Shown here: positions 1 to 7,782 of the stretch, piece after piece | Layout: every line of letters begins with the position of its first letter | Numbering within the stretch: the first letter of the stretch is position 1 | Source: Bacteroides sp. | Lineage (GTDB): Bacteria > Bacteroidota > Bacteroidia > Bacteroidales > Bacteroidaceae | Direction: 5' to 3' | Assembly (NCBI GenBank): GCA_017992695.1 | Contig: JAGOOC010000012.1 | Span: 7,571 to 60,662, forward strand | DNA length: 53,092 bases | Notes under the pieces: generated by a model | Database searches by the model: none | Seen by the model: only the letters and a program-made list of their open reading frames with translations | What the model was told of the DNA's origin: nothing | Translations under genes and position numbers: made by a program

Positions 1-25
1 TTTTTAGTGTCTTATCAGCAATAGG

Positions 26-661
26 CTATTTCTCCAGAGCGATCAGTTGGCGCAGGTAGTTGCCGGTAACCTCGGCCGATTCGCTGTTCTCCTCGATATA
101 TGCCTCTTTCAGTGCCGGATATCGGGTGAGCAGGTGCAACATCTTCTCTTTGCCCACAAAGTCGACCCGGCCGGTAATTCCATCTATCTCATAGTAAACA
201 CGCTTTGACACCTGCCCGGAGGCAGCAATGGCATCGCCCAACGTGCCGCCCAGCGTGACCGACATATTAGTAGAAGAGCCTGCGGCAACGGTGCCCAGGG
301 GTATGGCGCTGAAGTAAATCGATCCGTTTAGTAGCATAGCGGGGGCGTACCATGCGCCAAACTGAAGTTTCTTGTAGCGCAACTTGCGGCAACTTACGTA
401 GAGTGTACTGTCGACCTTAACCAGAAAACAGCGTTTCTTAAGGTATTTGGAGAGTGGTTCGTTGTCGTCGACACTGAGTTTGTAATCGGCTCCTCCGGAC
501 AGCATAATCTGATTCTTGGCACGCTTCTCGACGTTAATGGCAGCTAGTGTATCGCCTCGTTGGGCAGCGAAATCTTTTAGACTCGAATATACAACGACTT
601 GTGCGTTCAAGCAGCATGTTGCTAAACTGAATAGGAATAATGCGATGCCGATCTTCTTCAT
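26..661 (-). CDS. Exported protein of unknown function
   Basis: This 211-residue protein cannot be assigned to a pathway. Residues 1-20 form a signal peptide: a basic MKK start, a hydrophobic run, and a likely cut after LNA. The cysteines at 17-18 do not make a good lipobox, so a soluble periplasmic or surface protein is more likely than a lipoprotein. Residues of about 115-150 are rich in Gly, Ser and Thr, and the last 50 residues are charged and probably helical. It resembles small secreted proteins of unknown function found in Bacteroides (possibly the DUF6563 type, recalled and not checked). Start and stop are both inside the window. It points away from the next gene, and no convincing two-box promoter was seen. 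Confidence 0.75.
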   Translation of the reverse strand: MKKIGIALFLFSLATCCLNAQVVVYSSLKDFAAQRGDTLAAINVEKRAKNQIMLSGGADYKLSVDDNEPLSKYLKKRCFLVKVDSTLYVSCRKLRYKKLQFGAWYAPAMLLNGSIYFSAIPLGTVAAGSSTNMSVTLGGTLGDAIAASGQVSKRVYYEIDGITGRVDFVGKEKMLHLLTRYPALKEAYIEENSESAEVTGNYLRQLIALEK

Positions 662-764
662 AAGTATCTTTTCTTTGCTGGTATCAATGATTTCGGAAAG
701 TTACAGCTTTTTAGTCAATTGAGAGAACTTTTTGCCTAGAAAGTTATAAAAAAACGAGGAAAGT

Positions 765-796
765 GTTGACTTTCGATGCAGAATGTTGTATATTTG
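765..796 (+). promoter_or_regulatory. Promoter of candidate small RNA
   Basis: GTTG at 765-768 lies 20 nt upstream of a perfect TAnnTTTG box (TATATTTG, 789-796). This is the spacing and sequence of the Bacteroidetes primary sigma factor promoter. The expected start is about 800-803, exactly where the structured RNA begins. No open reading frame follows before the terminator at 837-872. Confidence 0.6.
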
Positions 797-799
797 TTC

Positions 800-872
800 G
801 TGTAATCCTGAATTAGTTTCAGGATAAACTACACGTAAAGGAGGAAGCAGGCGCTTTCTCCTTTCTTTTTTT
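800..872 (+). ncRNA. Candidate small RNA with two hairpins
   Basis: Between the promoter at 765-796 and a T-run at 866-872 there is a compact structured unit of about 73 nt and no open reading frame. The 5' hairpin pairs GTGTA (800-804) with TACAC (830-834) and ATCCTGAA (805-812) with TTCAGGAT (818-825); the loop is TTAGT and AAAC bulges on the 3' side. The second hairpin pairs 837-848 with 853-864 (11 of 12 pairs, the twelfth G-T) around a 4-nt loop and is followed by seven T residues, the form of an intrinsic terminator. A leader or riboswitch is unlikely because the next rightward gene starts 367 nt beyond the terminator. The target or role is unknown. Confidence 0.5.
837..872 (+). terminator. 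Intrinsic terminator of candidate small RNA
   Basis: Stem 837-848/853-864 with loop AGGC is followed by C and then seven T residues (866-872). It is oriented rightward, yet no annotated rightward gene lies upstream in the window. It therefore has no purpose unless a short transcript starts at about 800. Confidence 0.65.
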
Positions 873-896
873 GTGCACGGTGCACATCGGGACTGC

Positions 897-998
897 GAAC
901 CGTGCATTCGGCTTCAATGAACCGTGCATTCGAGGTTGAAGAACCGTGCATTCGAGGTTGAAGGACGGTTCATTTGAGGCTGAAGAACGGTTCAAACC
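897..998. repeat. 22-nt tandem repeat array
   Basis: Four full units and a partial fifth follow each other without spacers: 897-918, 919-940, 941-962, 963-984 and 985-998. Units two and three are identical (GAACCGTGCATTCGAGG plus TTGAA). The first differs at its end, and the fourth and fifth carry GGACGGTTCA or GAACGGTTCA in place of GAACCGTGCA. The array begins 24 nt after the small-RNA terminator. A weak leftward reading frame across it has no coding character. Confidence 0.85.
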
Positions 999-1041
999 CA
1001 CGAATAACGGTTTCTCTCGTGTCAAATGGGTATGGGTTAGT

Positions 1042-1086
1042 CCCCGAAAGGGTATACCTTTCGCATCAAGAGCCATACTGTCGGGG
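1042..1086. other. Competing inverted repeats in the gap before the MutS-like gene
   Basis: CGAAAGG (1045-1051) pairs with CCTTTCG (1057-1063) around GTATA. An outer pairing of CCCCGA (1042-1047) with TCGGGG (1081-1086) uses some of the same bases, so the two stems exclude each other. Nothing else with coding or RNA character was found between 999 and 1188. Confidence 0.35.
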
Positions 1087-1188
1087 GCGAAGGGGTGGTA
1101 AGGGGGCTGTAAAGCGCTCGCTCTGTTAATAGTTTATAATTCTGCTTTTGACAAAAACAGACTCCTCATCGACTTCTTGTAAAAATAT

Positions 1189-1196
1189 TATCTTTA
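1189..1196 (+). promoter_or_regulatory. Possible -7 box for the MutS-like gene
   Basis: TATCTTTA differs from TAnnTTTG only in the last base and lies 43 nt before the ATG at 1240. No TTTG-like box is found 19-21 nt upstream, so this is a half-site call only. Confidence 0.35.
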
Positions 1197-1239
1197 CGAC
1201 AAACTAATAGCACCTTTACGCCAAACTAACAGAAACAAG

Positions 1240-3054
1240 ATGAATTCGACACACACGCTTATCCAGACCTATCAAAGCATTATCAATAAAACCGAACAGG
1301 AAGTTACAAAGGTGAAACAACGCATCTATCGCGTGGGGACGTTACGCTTGGTGCTATTCGTTGCAGGCGTAGCAGGTATTATCCATTTTTGGGCGGGCGG
1401 TGCATTATTGCTAATGGGCATTGCAGCCCTTACGTTTCTTCCCTTTCTGGTGTTGATCAAGCTTCACTCGCGCCTATTTAACCGCAAAGCGTATTTAGAA
1501 CAGAAGATAGAGGTCAATCGACAAGAGCTTCGAGCGATGAACCATGACACTTCGGCATTCGATGGCGGCAGCGAGTTTACCAACCCTACGCACCTCTACT
1601 CGTATGATCTGGATGTGTTTGGCGAACGCTCGCTGTTTCAGTACATCAATCGCACATCGACCGAGTTGGGCAAGAAACGACTTGCCTATTGGTTGGGCAA
1701 GCATCTGGAAAATAAAGCGGCTATTGAGAGGCGTCAAGAGGCGGTTAAAGAGTTGGCTCCCGAGCTGCATTTTCGTCAAGAGTTTCGCATCTTGGGATTA
1801 TTATATAAAGGTAAGTTAGCGGACGAAAGCGAGATTAACGCTTGGGCATGCAGCCCCAGCTATTACCGCAACCGGATGTTTCTGCGTATGCTACCGATTG
1901 TGGTCTGTACAATCAATTTGCTTTTCATCGGACTGGCAGTGGCGGGTATCTGCTCATCGACCGTTGCCGGAACCGTCTTTGTCGGTTTCTCACTATCGAG
2001 CTTTCTTTTCTCCAAAGGAATCTCGAAAATTCAAACCCTTTACGGCAAGAAGCTACAGATACTGGGCACGTATGCCGATCTCATTCACCTCATCGAGCAA
2101 CAACCGGTGAAAAGCAAAGCCCTGAAAGAGATCAAAGCATTGGTGGGGGGCGAAAAGCAAATAGCCTCGCAAGCTGTAGCGCGCCTTACCGCACTGATGA
2201 ATGCGCTCGACCAGCGCAACAACGTGATGCTGGCCATGATCTTGAACGGACTGTTCTTTTGGGAGCTGCGACAGATAATGCGCATTGAAGCTTGGAAAGA
2301 GCAGCATGCAAGCGAACTGCCACACTGGCTCGAAGCTATCGGAGAGATGGATGCCTATTGCTCATTGGCTACGTTTGCCTATAATCACCCCGATTATACG
2401 TATCCTCAACCCACATCACACCCCTTCAAACTACAAGCGAAGGAGTTAGGACATCCGCTGATGCCGAGAACCAAATGTGTGCGCAACGGCATTGAAATGG
2501 ATAAGCGCCCGTTTTTCATTATCATCACAGGAGCCAACATGGCAGGTAAAAGCACCTACCTGCGTACCGTTGGTGTGAACTATTTATTGGCTTGCATCGG
2601 TGCACCGATTTGGGGTAAGGAGATGGTGTTCTATCCGACCAAGTTAGTGACCAGCCTACGCACCAGCGATTCGCTCACTGATAATGAGTCGTACTTCTTC
2701 GCCGAATTGAAGCGGTTGAAGCTCATCATCGACAAGCTTAATGCCAAGGAGGAGCTCTTTATCATCCTCGATGAAATTCTGAAAGGAACCAACTCAAAGG
2801 ATAAACAAAAAGGATCGTTTGCACTCATCAAGCAGTTCATGAACCTACAGGCCAACGGCATCATAGCCACTCACGATCTGCTGTTGGGCACATTGATCGA
2901 CTCATTTCCTGAGGAGATTCACAACTACTGCTTCGAGGCAGAGATTACGAATAACGAACTCACCTTTTCCTATCAAATGAAAGAGGGGATAGCGCAGAAC
3001 ATGAACGCCTGCTTCTTAATGAAAAAAATGGGGATTGCCGTTATCAACGACTAA
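1240..3054 (+). CDS. Membrane-anchored MutS-family ATPase
   Basis: This 604-residue protein carries a MutS-type ATPase at its C-terminus. The Walker A loop GANMAGKST is near residue 430, the Walker B stretch FIILDEI followed by LKGTNS is near 506, and a later ATHD motif follows at about 545. It lacks the N-terminal mismatch-recognition domain of MutS. In its place are two predicted membrane helices (about 34-50 and 52-74), and a second hydrophobic pair lies at about 213-258. Residues 260-400 correspond to a lever/core helical region. MutS2 proteins carry a C-terminal Smr nuclease domain, which is absent here. Proteins of this type are widespread in Bacteroidetes and usually labelled 'MutS-related', but a mismatch-repair role should not be assumed. 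It is monocistronic. Confidence 0.85.
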   Translation: MNSTHTLIQTYQSIINKTEQEVTKVKQRIYRVGTLRLVLFVAGVAGIIHFWAGGALLLMGIAALTFLPFLVLIKLHSRLFNRKAYLEQKIEVNRQELRAMNHDTSAFDGGSEFTNPTHLYSYDLDVFGERSLFQYINRTSTELGKKRLAYWLGKHLENKAAIERRQEAVKELAPELHFRQEFRILGLLYKGKLADESEINAWACSPSYYRNRMFLRMLPIVVCTINLLFIGLAVAGICSSTVAGTVFVGFSLSSFLFSKGISKIQTLYGKKLQILGTYADLIHLIEQQPVKSKALKEIKALVGGEKQIASQAVARLTALMNALDQRNNVMLAMILNGLFFWELRQIMRIEAWKEQHASELPHWLEAIGEMDAYCSLATFAYNHPDYTYPQPTSHPFKLQAKELGHPLMPRTKCVRNGIEMDKRPFFIIITGANMAGKSTYLRTVGVNYLLACIGAPIWGKEMVFYPTKLVTSLRTSDSLTDNESYFFAELKRLKLIIDKLNAKEELFIILDEILKGTNSKDKQKGSFALIKQFMNLQANGIIATHDLLLGTLIDSFPEEIHNYCFEAEITNNELTFSYQMKEGIAQNMNACFLMKKMGIAVIND

Positions 3055-3072
3055 TCCCCACCTCGACTATTA

Positions 3073-3240
3073 CGCATGTTCAATGTTAGCGTATTTTGCA
3101 TGTAGCATGGAACTTGTTTGCTAAGTCGGGCACAGCATTAAGCACATGCTTGATGGTAGTCCATTTAGCATGAAGTTTGTTTACTAAGTTTCGCGCACCA
3201 TTGGACACATGCTTGATATTAGTGCATCCTGCATCTTTTC
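3073..3240. repeat. Degenerate tandem repeat of about 63-70 nt
   Basis: Three copies start at 3073, 3143 and 3206, each opening with a CNCATG-like hexamer. Copies one and two share a long segment (GCATG, then AACTTGTTT or AAGTTTGTTT, then CTAAGT). The third copy is cut short and runs into the last codons of the gene on the opposite strand, so the C-terminal residues of that protein are encoded by repeat sequence. It lies between two convergent genes. Confidence 0.7.
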
Positions 3241-3758
3241 AAGAAAGCTGCTAACTCCGATGCTTCATTGTTTGTGTAATAACACACAGCGGTAACTGGG
3301 TTATACGTATAAGGAACAAACTGAAACAGCTGTACGGCTGCAAAATTAGCATCTTCAGTAAGTATAACATCCATACGAATATTGCCACTAGAATCTCCTT
3401 TCACCTCGGAGGCTGCAGAAAATGAGCCTTTTTTTACAACCTCAGCTAGCAGATTAAGGTCTTTCAAATCAAAGAAAATAGTATGTTCTTTGGCAATGCT
3501 ACCGGTAGGCAGGTAAACCACCTCCTTTGATTTCCAGAAAAGTCTGAACACTCCAAATAGGAACAGCCCCGCTCCTAACACCATCAATGCCATGCTAAGC
3601 GTTGATGATCTATCTGCCAATTGAAAGGTAGATACAAAAGCCAAGATGCCAAAAAGAAGCATGACACACGTAAGAATTAGACCTGAGGTACTGGTACGCT
3701 TGGTAATATCGGGATGTGAAGATACAAAAATAGTTGTATCCATTGTTTGAGTTGACAT
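3219..3758 (-). CDS. Two-helix membrane protein of unknown function
   Basis: This 179-residue protein is not recognised. After about 25 polar residues there are two hydrophobic segments (about 26-46 and 53-73), then a soluble domain of about 100 residues rich in beta-forming stretches (KEHTIFFDLKDLNLL, NIRMDVILTED, AAVQLFQFVPYTY). The order suggests a small inner-membrane protein with a soluble C-terminal domain. Its last residues, RCRMH, are encoded inside the third copy of the intergenic repeat, so the C-terminus may have been extended or replaced by repeat DNA. It lies downstream of another unknown gene on the same strand. Confidence 0.65.
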   Translation of the reverse strand: MSTQTMDTTIFVSSHPDITKRTSTSGLILTCVMLLFGILAFVSTFQLADRSSTLSMALMVLGAGLFLFGVFRLFWKSKEVVYLPTGSIAKEHTIFFDLKDLNLLAEVVKKGSFSAASEVKGDSSGNIRMDVILTEDANFAAVQLFQFVPYTYNPVTAVCYYTNNEASELAAFLKRCRMH

Positions 3759-3865
3759 AGGTAATTACGTTTAATTTATTAGTATATTGAAAAGAGTAGA
3801 TAGAATGAAAATGCTCCACGTATGATTCATACGCAGCGACACAGTAGTGAACTAATAACAAACGA

Positions 3866-4270
3866 TTAAATGATAATACGCCGTAACGCGAAAACGTAAT
3901 ACTGGCTGGAAGGTTGACAATAATAAGAAGTGGTAGTGTTATAAATTTTCTCTTGATGCAGGGACAAGGCAGCTTCGCGATTGGCCATACTCCTCAGGAG
4001 TTCCTTGAGAAATAGAGAACATTCAACGAGCTGTATACGCTGCAAACGAGACATCGCAACATGATGCATCGTTAGTGCTCCGCCAAGAAGCTCGGCATCT
4101 GGGAAATAGGGTAAATCAGCACTGGTTAGGCAGCAGTGTTGAGCGGTGGGGCAGACGGTAATGACATGCGAATCTCGTTCTACTGAATGAGCAGAAAAGC
4201 CGTTTACGCCGCTATATAATGCTATGGTAAACAACAAAAACATGATTCCTCGTACTATCCTTGACATCAT
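3866..4270 (-). CDS. Small exported or membrane protein of unknown function
   Basis: The reading frame can be opened upstream at a TTG, but ATG codons at 4270, 4267 and 4243 are more likely starts; 4270 is reported, giving about 134 residues. The first 25 residues are a signal peptide or membrane anchor (MFLLFTIALYSGVNGFSA). The rest contains a CPTAQHCC cysteine cluster and a helical segment with RSMANREAALSLHQEK. No family is recognised. A TAnnTTTG box ends only 7 nt before the first ATG, so transcripts would be almost leaderless unless translation starts at 4243. It follows the rplQ terminator. Confidence 0.55.
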   Translation of the reverse strand: MMSRIVRGIMFLLFTIALYSGVNGFSAHSVERDSHVITVCPTAQHCCLTSADLPYFPDAELLGGALTMHHVAMSRLQRIQLVECSLFLKELLRSMANREAALSLHQEKIYNTTTSYYCQPSSQYYVFALRRIII

Positions 4271-4276
4271 ATGCTG

Positions 4277-4284
4277 CAAATATA
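4277..4284 (-). promoter_or_regulatory. -7 box for the 3866-4270 gene
   Basis: TATATTTG on the minus strand is a perfect TAnnTTTG match. No TTTG is seen at the usual distance upstream. Its nearness to the ATG bears on start-site choice. Confidence 0.45.
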
Positions 4285-4348
4285 ACAGATTATTAGGATA
4301 AAGTCATTATTATAACCAAATATAAATGTATCATTAGTCAATTAGGCA

Positions 4349-4377
4349 TAAAAAAAGGCTGCTCACATAGAACAACC
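4349..4377 (-). terminator. Terminator of the ribosomal super-operon
   Basis: Read leftward, GGTTGTTC pairs fully with GAGCAGCC (two G-U pairs) around a 5-nt loop. Seven T residues follow. It starts 28 nt past the rplQ stop codon and closes the 18-kb run from rpsL. Confidence 0.85.
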
Positions 4378-4405
4378 TTTTTATATCTATAGAATAATCT
4401 TCTAA

Positions 4406-4888
4406 TTATTCTGCTTTCGCTTCTTCTGCTACAGGAGCTTCAGCAACTGGAGTCTCAACAACGACATCTGCCTTTTTTGAACGACGGGTACGTGTAGCTT
4501 TCTTAGCAACTTTCTCTTTAGCCATGTTCTCATTGTAATCAACAAGCTCGATAAAGCACATCTCTGCGTTATCACCCAAACGGTTTCCGGTTTTGATGAT
4601 ACGTGTGTAGCCACCTGGACGATCAGCAATCTTCACAGCGATCTCTTTAAACAGTTCGGTTACAACAATCTTATCTTGCAGGTTGCTAAATACAACACGA
4701 CGAGAATTCGTAGTGTCTTCTTTAGACTTTGTAAGCAAAGGCTCAACGAATTTCTTCAATGCCTTAGCCTTCGCTACAGTCGTAGTGATTCTTTTGTGCG
4801 TAATCAAAGAACATGCCATGTTTGACAACATAGCCGATCTATGAGTAGCCGTACGACCTAAGTGGTTAAATTTCTTATTATGTCTCAT
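4406..4888 (-). CDS. rplQ: 50S ribosomal protein L17
   Basis: L17 sits on the 50S subunit close to the exit of the peptide tunnel. The N-terminal 115 residues are the usual L17 core, opening [20 protein letters not shown]. The protein is 160 residues, longer than the roughly 120-130 of many bacteria. The extra C-terminus is low-complexity: first Lys/Arg-rich ([13 protein letters not shown]), then an acidic Val/Glu/Ala/Pro tail. It is the last gene of the operon, 3 nt after rpoA, as in most bacteria. Confidence 0.97.
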   Translation of the reverse strand: MRHNKKFNHLGRTATHRSAMLSNMACSLITHKRITTTVAKAKALKKFVEPLLTKSKEDTTNSRRVVFSNLQDKIVVTELFKEIAVKIADRPGGYTRIIKTGNRLGDNAEMCFIELVDYNENMAKEKVAKKATRTRRSKKADVVVETPVAEAPVAEEAKAE

Positions 4889-4891
4889 TTG

Positions 4892-5884
4892 TTATTCTTT
4901 ATCTAATTTATATTTAGAAATGTCGGTTCCAAACGACAGATTCAGACCTCCCAGCAAATCATCAAGCTCGGTAAGCGATTTCTTTCCAAAGTTTCTGAAT
5001 TTCAATAGATCAGTTTTGTTGAATTGCACTAAGTCGCCCAATGTTTCTACGTCGGCTGCCTTCAAACAATTGAGTGCACGTACCGATAAGTCCATATCGA
5101 CAAGTTTAGTCTTCAACAACTGACGCATATGCAATACCTCCTCATCAAACTCTTCGTTGCCATCAACGTCTGTATTCTCAAGCGTAATCTTTTCGTCAGA
5201 GAACAACATAAAGTGATAAATCAGGATTTTCGCAGCTTCTTTCAGTGCTTCTTTGGGATGAATGGAACCATCCGTACTAATTTCAAGTACTAGTTTTTCA
5301 TAGTCAGTCTTCTGTTCTACACGGAAGTTTTCTACGTTGTACTTTACATTACGGATTGGTGTAAAAATAGAGTCGATTGGAATTACATTCACATCAGTAC
5401 AGTACTCACGGTTCTCCTCAGCGGGAACATAACCACGGCCTTTATTGATTGTAATATCAATCTGCATAGTTGCTTTTGAATCTAACTGACAAATAACTAA
5501 TTCAGGATTTAACACTTCAAATCCAGTTAAATACTTACCTATGTCACCTGCTTTAAATTCATTTGAATTCTCGACGGTGATACTCACCTTCTCGCTCTCG
5601 AATTCTTCAACTACTTGCTTGAATCTTACTTGTTTTAGATTCAAGATAATGTTGGTAACATCCTCCTTTACCCCTGGTACACTAGAAAATTCATGCTCAA
5701 CACCTTCTATGCGGATAGTGGTGATAGCAAAACCCTCTAATGAGGAAAGAAGAATTCGGCGTAATGCATTACCTACAGTAATACCAAAACCGGGTTCCAA
5801 CGGACGAAATTCGAATTTACCGAATTTGGAGTCCGCTTCCAACATTAATACTTTATCAGGTTTTTGAAATGCTAATATCGCCAT
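4892..5884 (-). CDS. rpoA: RNA polymerase alpha subunit
   Basis: Alpha dimerises to start assembly of RNA polymerase and contacts UP elements and activators through its C-terminal domain. The 330-residue protein has the N-terminal dimerisation domain up to about residue 230, including [18 protein letters not shown]. An acidic linker follows ([15 protein letters not shown]), then the helix-hairpin-helix C-terminal domain from about 255, ending with [13 protein letters not shown]. It lies between rpsD (11 nt) and rplQ (3 nt), which couples polymerase and ribosome synthesis. Confidence 0.98.
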   Translation of the reverse strand: MAILAFQKPDKVLMLEADSKFGKFEFRPLEPGFGITVGNALRRILLSSLEGFAITTIRIEGVEHEFSSVPGVKEDVTNIILNLKQVRFKQVVEEFESEKVSITVENSNEFKAGDIGKYLTGFEVLNPELVICQLDSKATMQIDITINKGRGYVPAEENREYCTDVNVIPIDSIFTPIRNVKYNVENFRVEQKTDYEKLVLEISTDGSIHPKEALKEAAKILIYHFMLFSDEKITLENTDVDGNEEFDEEVLHMRQLLKTKLVDMDLSVRALNCLKAADVETLGDLVQFNKTDLLKFRNFGKKSLTELDDLLGGLNLSFGTDISKYKLDKE

Positions 5885-5895
5885 GAAATTAATTA

Positions 5896-6501
5896 TTATT
5901 TAGAATACAATTCAACGATCAAATGCTCTTTAATGTTCTCTGGAATATCTGTTCTTTCAGGAATGTGCAACAATTTGCCCACCTTAGAAGCCTCGTCCCA
6001 CTCCATCCATGCATATTTACTGTGATTGAAACCTGCAAGAGAGTTAGTAATAGCTTCCAAAGATTTAGATCTTTCACGAACACCAATCAATTGACCAGGC
6101 TTAACTGCAAAAGAAGGAATGTTAACTACCTTACCATCTACTGTGATGTGTCGGTGACTAACCAACTGACGAGCTGCAGCACGTGTAGGAGCAATACCCA
6201 AACGGAATACAACGTTGTCAAGGCGAGCTTCTAGCAACTGAAGAAGTACTTCACCGGTAATACCTTTAGCGGTTGCTGCCTTCTCAAACAAGTTGCGGAA
6301 TTGTTTCTCTAATACTCCATAGGTATATTTAGCTTTCTGCTTTTCGCGCAGCTGAATACCATATTCTGAAGTTTTTCTTTTTCTTGAATTACCGTGCTGT
6401 CCGGGAGGATAGTTTTTCTTCGACAAAACTTTATCAGCTCCAAAAATACCTTCACCGAATTTACGGGCGATTCTTGATTTTGGTCCAGTATATCTAGCCA
6501 T
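5896..6501 (-). CDS. rpsD: 30S ribosomal protein S4
   Basis: S4 is an early 16S rRNA-binding protein, and in many bacteria it represses its own operon. At 201 residues it has the usual length. The S4 RNA-binding domain covers about 93-155 and includes [12 protein letters not shown] and the [12 protein letters not shown] strand. The N-terminus lacks the four cysteines of zinc-binding S4, so this is the zinc-free form. A 119-nt gap to rpsK is the largest inside the alpha section and could hold an S4 control site, although no clear fold is seen there. Confidence 0.98.
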   Translation of the reverse strand: MARYTGPKSRIARKFGEGIFGADKVLSKKNYPPGQHGNSRKRKTSEYGIQLREKQKAKYTYGVLEKQFRNLFEKAATAKGITGEVLLQLLEARLDNVVFRLGIAPTRAAARQLVSHRHITVDGKVVNIPSFAVKPGQLIGVRERSKSLEAITNSLAGFNHSKYAWMEWDEASKVGKLLHIPERTDIPENIKEHLIVELYSK

Positions 6502-6620
6502 TTCTTTTTAAAATATTTAATTGTTTATTCATGAACTCAATTTGTTGCAGCCGCGATTACAGAGAAGAAATTATTGCAATCCCAAAACAAAATCAAGTTT
6601 CATTTAATTAAAGGTAAATC

Positions 6621-7010
6621 TTATACTCTACGTCTTTTTGGAGGACGACATCCGTTGTGTGGAAGTGGAGTTACATCGATAATTTCAGTAACTTCAATGC
6701 CAGTACCATGAATCGTTCTGATAGCAGACTCACGTCCATTACCTGGTCCTTTAACGTAGGCTTTTACCTTTCTTAGGCCAAGATCAAATGCAATTTTTGC
6801 ACAATCTTGAGCAGCCATTTGAGCTGCATAAGGAGTATTCTTCTTAGAACCTCTAAATCCCATTTTTCCTGCAGATGACCAAGAGATGATCTGCCCTTCA
6901 CTGTTTGCAAGAGAAACAATAATATTGTTGAAGGAAGAATGAACGTGCAACTGTCCATTAGCGTCTACCTTAACATTTCTCTTCTTAGCTGCGACTGTTT
7001 TTTTTGCCAT
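6621..7010 (-). CDS. rpsK: 30S ribosomal protein S11
   Basis: S11 forms part of the 30S platform near the E site. The 129-residue protein has the S11 core ([42 protein letters not shown]) and the conserved end [11 protein letters not shown]. It begins 11 nt after rpsM and precedes a 119-nt gap before rpsD. Confidence 0.98.
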   Translation of the reverse strand: MAKKTVAAKKRNVKVDANGQLHVHSSFNNIIVSLANSEGQIISWSSAGKMGFRGSKKNTPYAAQMAAQDCAKIAFDLGLRKVKAYVKGPGNGRESAIRTIHGTGIEVTEIIDVTPLPHNGCRPPKRRRV

Positions 7011-7021
7011 ATCAACAATTA

Positions 7022-7402
7022 TTATTTAGTAGCTTTTTTCTTATTAGCAACGGTTTTCTTTCTACCCTTACGAGTACGTGCATTGTTCTTAGTGCTTTGA
7101 CCACGTACAGGTAACCCAATACGGTGACGCACACCACGATAACAACCAATATCCATTAATCGCTTAATGTTCAATTGTACCTCTGAGCGAAGGTCGCCCT
7201 CTACTTTATACTCTGCGCCGATAATCTCGCGAATCTTAGCAGCCTGCTCATCTGTCCAGTCCTTTACTTTCAGATCCTTGTCTACACCAGCTTTATCCAA
7301 AATCTTCGCTGAACTACTACGACCTACTCCATATACATAGGTCAACGCAATCTCGCCTCTCTTATTTTGAGGCAAATCGACACCAACTATTCTTATAGCC
7401 AT
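7022..7402 (-). CDS. rpsM: 30S ribosomal protein S13
   Basis: S13 lies at the top of the 30S head and contacts P-site tRNA and the large subunit. The 126-residue sequence opens [15 protein letters not shown] and has the central [18 protein letters not shown] segment. It ends in the basic tail ([19 protein letters not shown]) that reaches tRNA. It is 35 nt downstream of rpmJ and 11 nt before rpsK, as in the canonical alpha operon. Confidence 0.98.
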   Translation of the reverse strand: MAIRIVGVDLPQNKRGEIALTYVYGVGRSSSAKILDKAGVDKDLKVKDWTDEQAAKIREIIGAEYKVEGDLRSEVQLNIKRLMDIGCYRGVRHRIGLPVRGQSTKNNARTRKGRKKTVANKKKATK

Positions 7403-7437
7403 ATATACTAAATTATTTTTTTTGCAAAAATAAGAAA

Positions 7438-7554
7438 TTATCCTTGACGTTGTTTAAACTTAGGATTTTTCTTGTTAATAACATACAAACGGCCATTACG
7501 TCTAACGATCTTACATTCTGGCGTACGTTTCTTTAATGATGCTCTTACTTTCAT
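7438..7554 (-). CDS. rpmJ: 50S ribosomal protein L36, zinc-free form
   Basis: Translation of this 117-nt frame gives 38 residues beginning [20 protein letters not shown] and ending NPKFKQRQG. That is L36, which binds 23S rRNA near the base of the L7/L12 stalk. The usual zinc ligands (three Cys and one His) are missing except for one Cys at position 14, so zinc cannot be held. It lies between infA (8 nt) and rpsM (35 nt), its standard place. Confidence 0.95.
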   Translation of the reverse strand: MKVRASLKKRTPECKIVRRNGRLYVINKKNPKFKQRQG

Positions 7555-7562
7555 ATCTGTTT

Positions 7563-7781
7563 TTATTTATATCTAAATACAATTCTTCCTTTCGATAAGT
7601 CGTAAGGAGACATTTCTACTCTCACCCTATCTCCCGGTAAAATTTTAATGTAGTGCATTCTCATTTTACCAGAGATGTGCGCAGTAATCTCATGTCCGTT
7701 TTCTAATTCTACACGAAACATTGCATTAGACAATGCTTCGATTATAACTCCATCTTGTTCTATTGCAGATTGCTTTGCCAT
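7563..7781 (-). CDS. infA: Translation initiation factor IF-1
   Basis: IF-1 blocks the A site of the 30S subunit during initiation. The 72-residue protein is a single OB fold with the family blocks [34 protein letters not shown] and the end KGRIVFRYK. It follows map with a 1-nt gap, which suggests tight coupling. Placement of map-infA-rpmJ between secY and rpsM is common in Bacteroidetes and Firmicutes. Confidence 0.98.
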   Translation of the reverse strand: MAKQSAIEQDGVIIEALSNAMFRVELENGHEITAHISGKMRMHYIKILPGDRVRVEMSPYDLSKGRIVFRYK

Positions 7782-7782
7782 A

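Noticed and set aside
897-998. Possible CRISPR array
   Set aside because: Units of 22 nt follow each other without spacers and no cas genes are near.
819-1076. A leftward 85-codon frame across the gap between the first two genes
   Set aside because: It crosses the 22-nt array and the small-RNA terminator, has no promoter, and its composition only mirrors the repeat.
1842-2288. 148-codon frame inside the MutS-like gene in another phase
   Set aside because: The main frame has clear membrane and ATPase features throughout; this one has none.
3819-3833. Perfect 15-nt palindrome CGTATGATTCATACG upstream of the 3219-3758 gene
   Set aside because: It could be an operator, but it is short, unsupported by repeats elsewhere in the window, and not aligned with a promoter.
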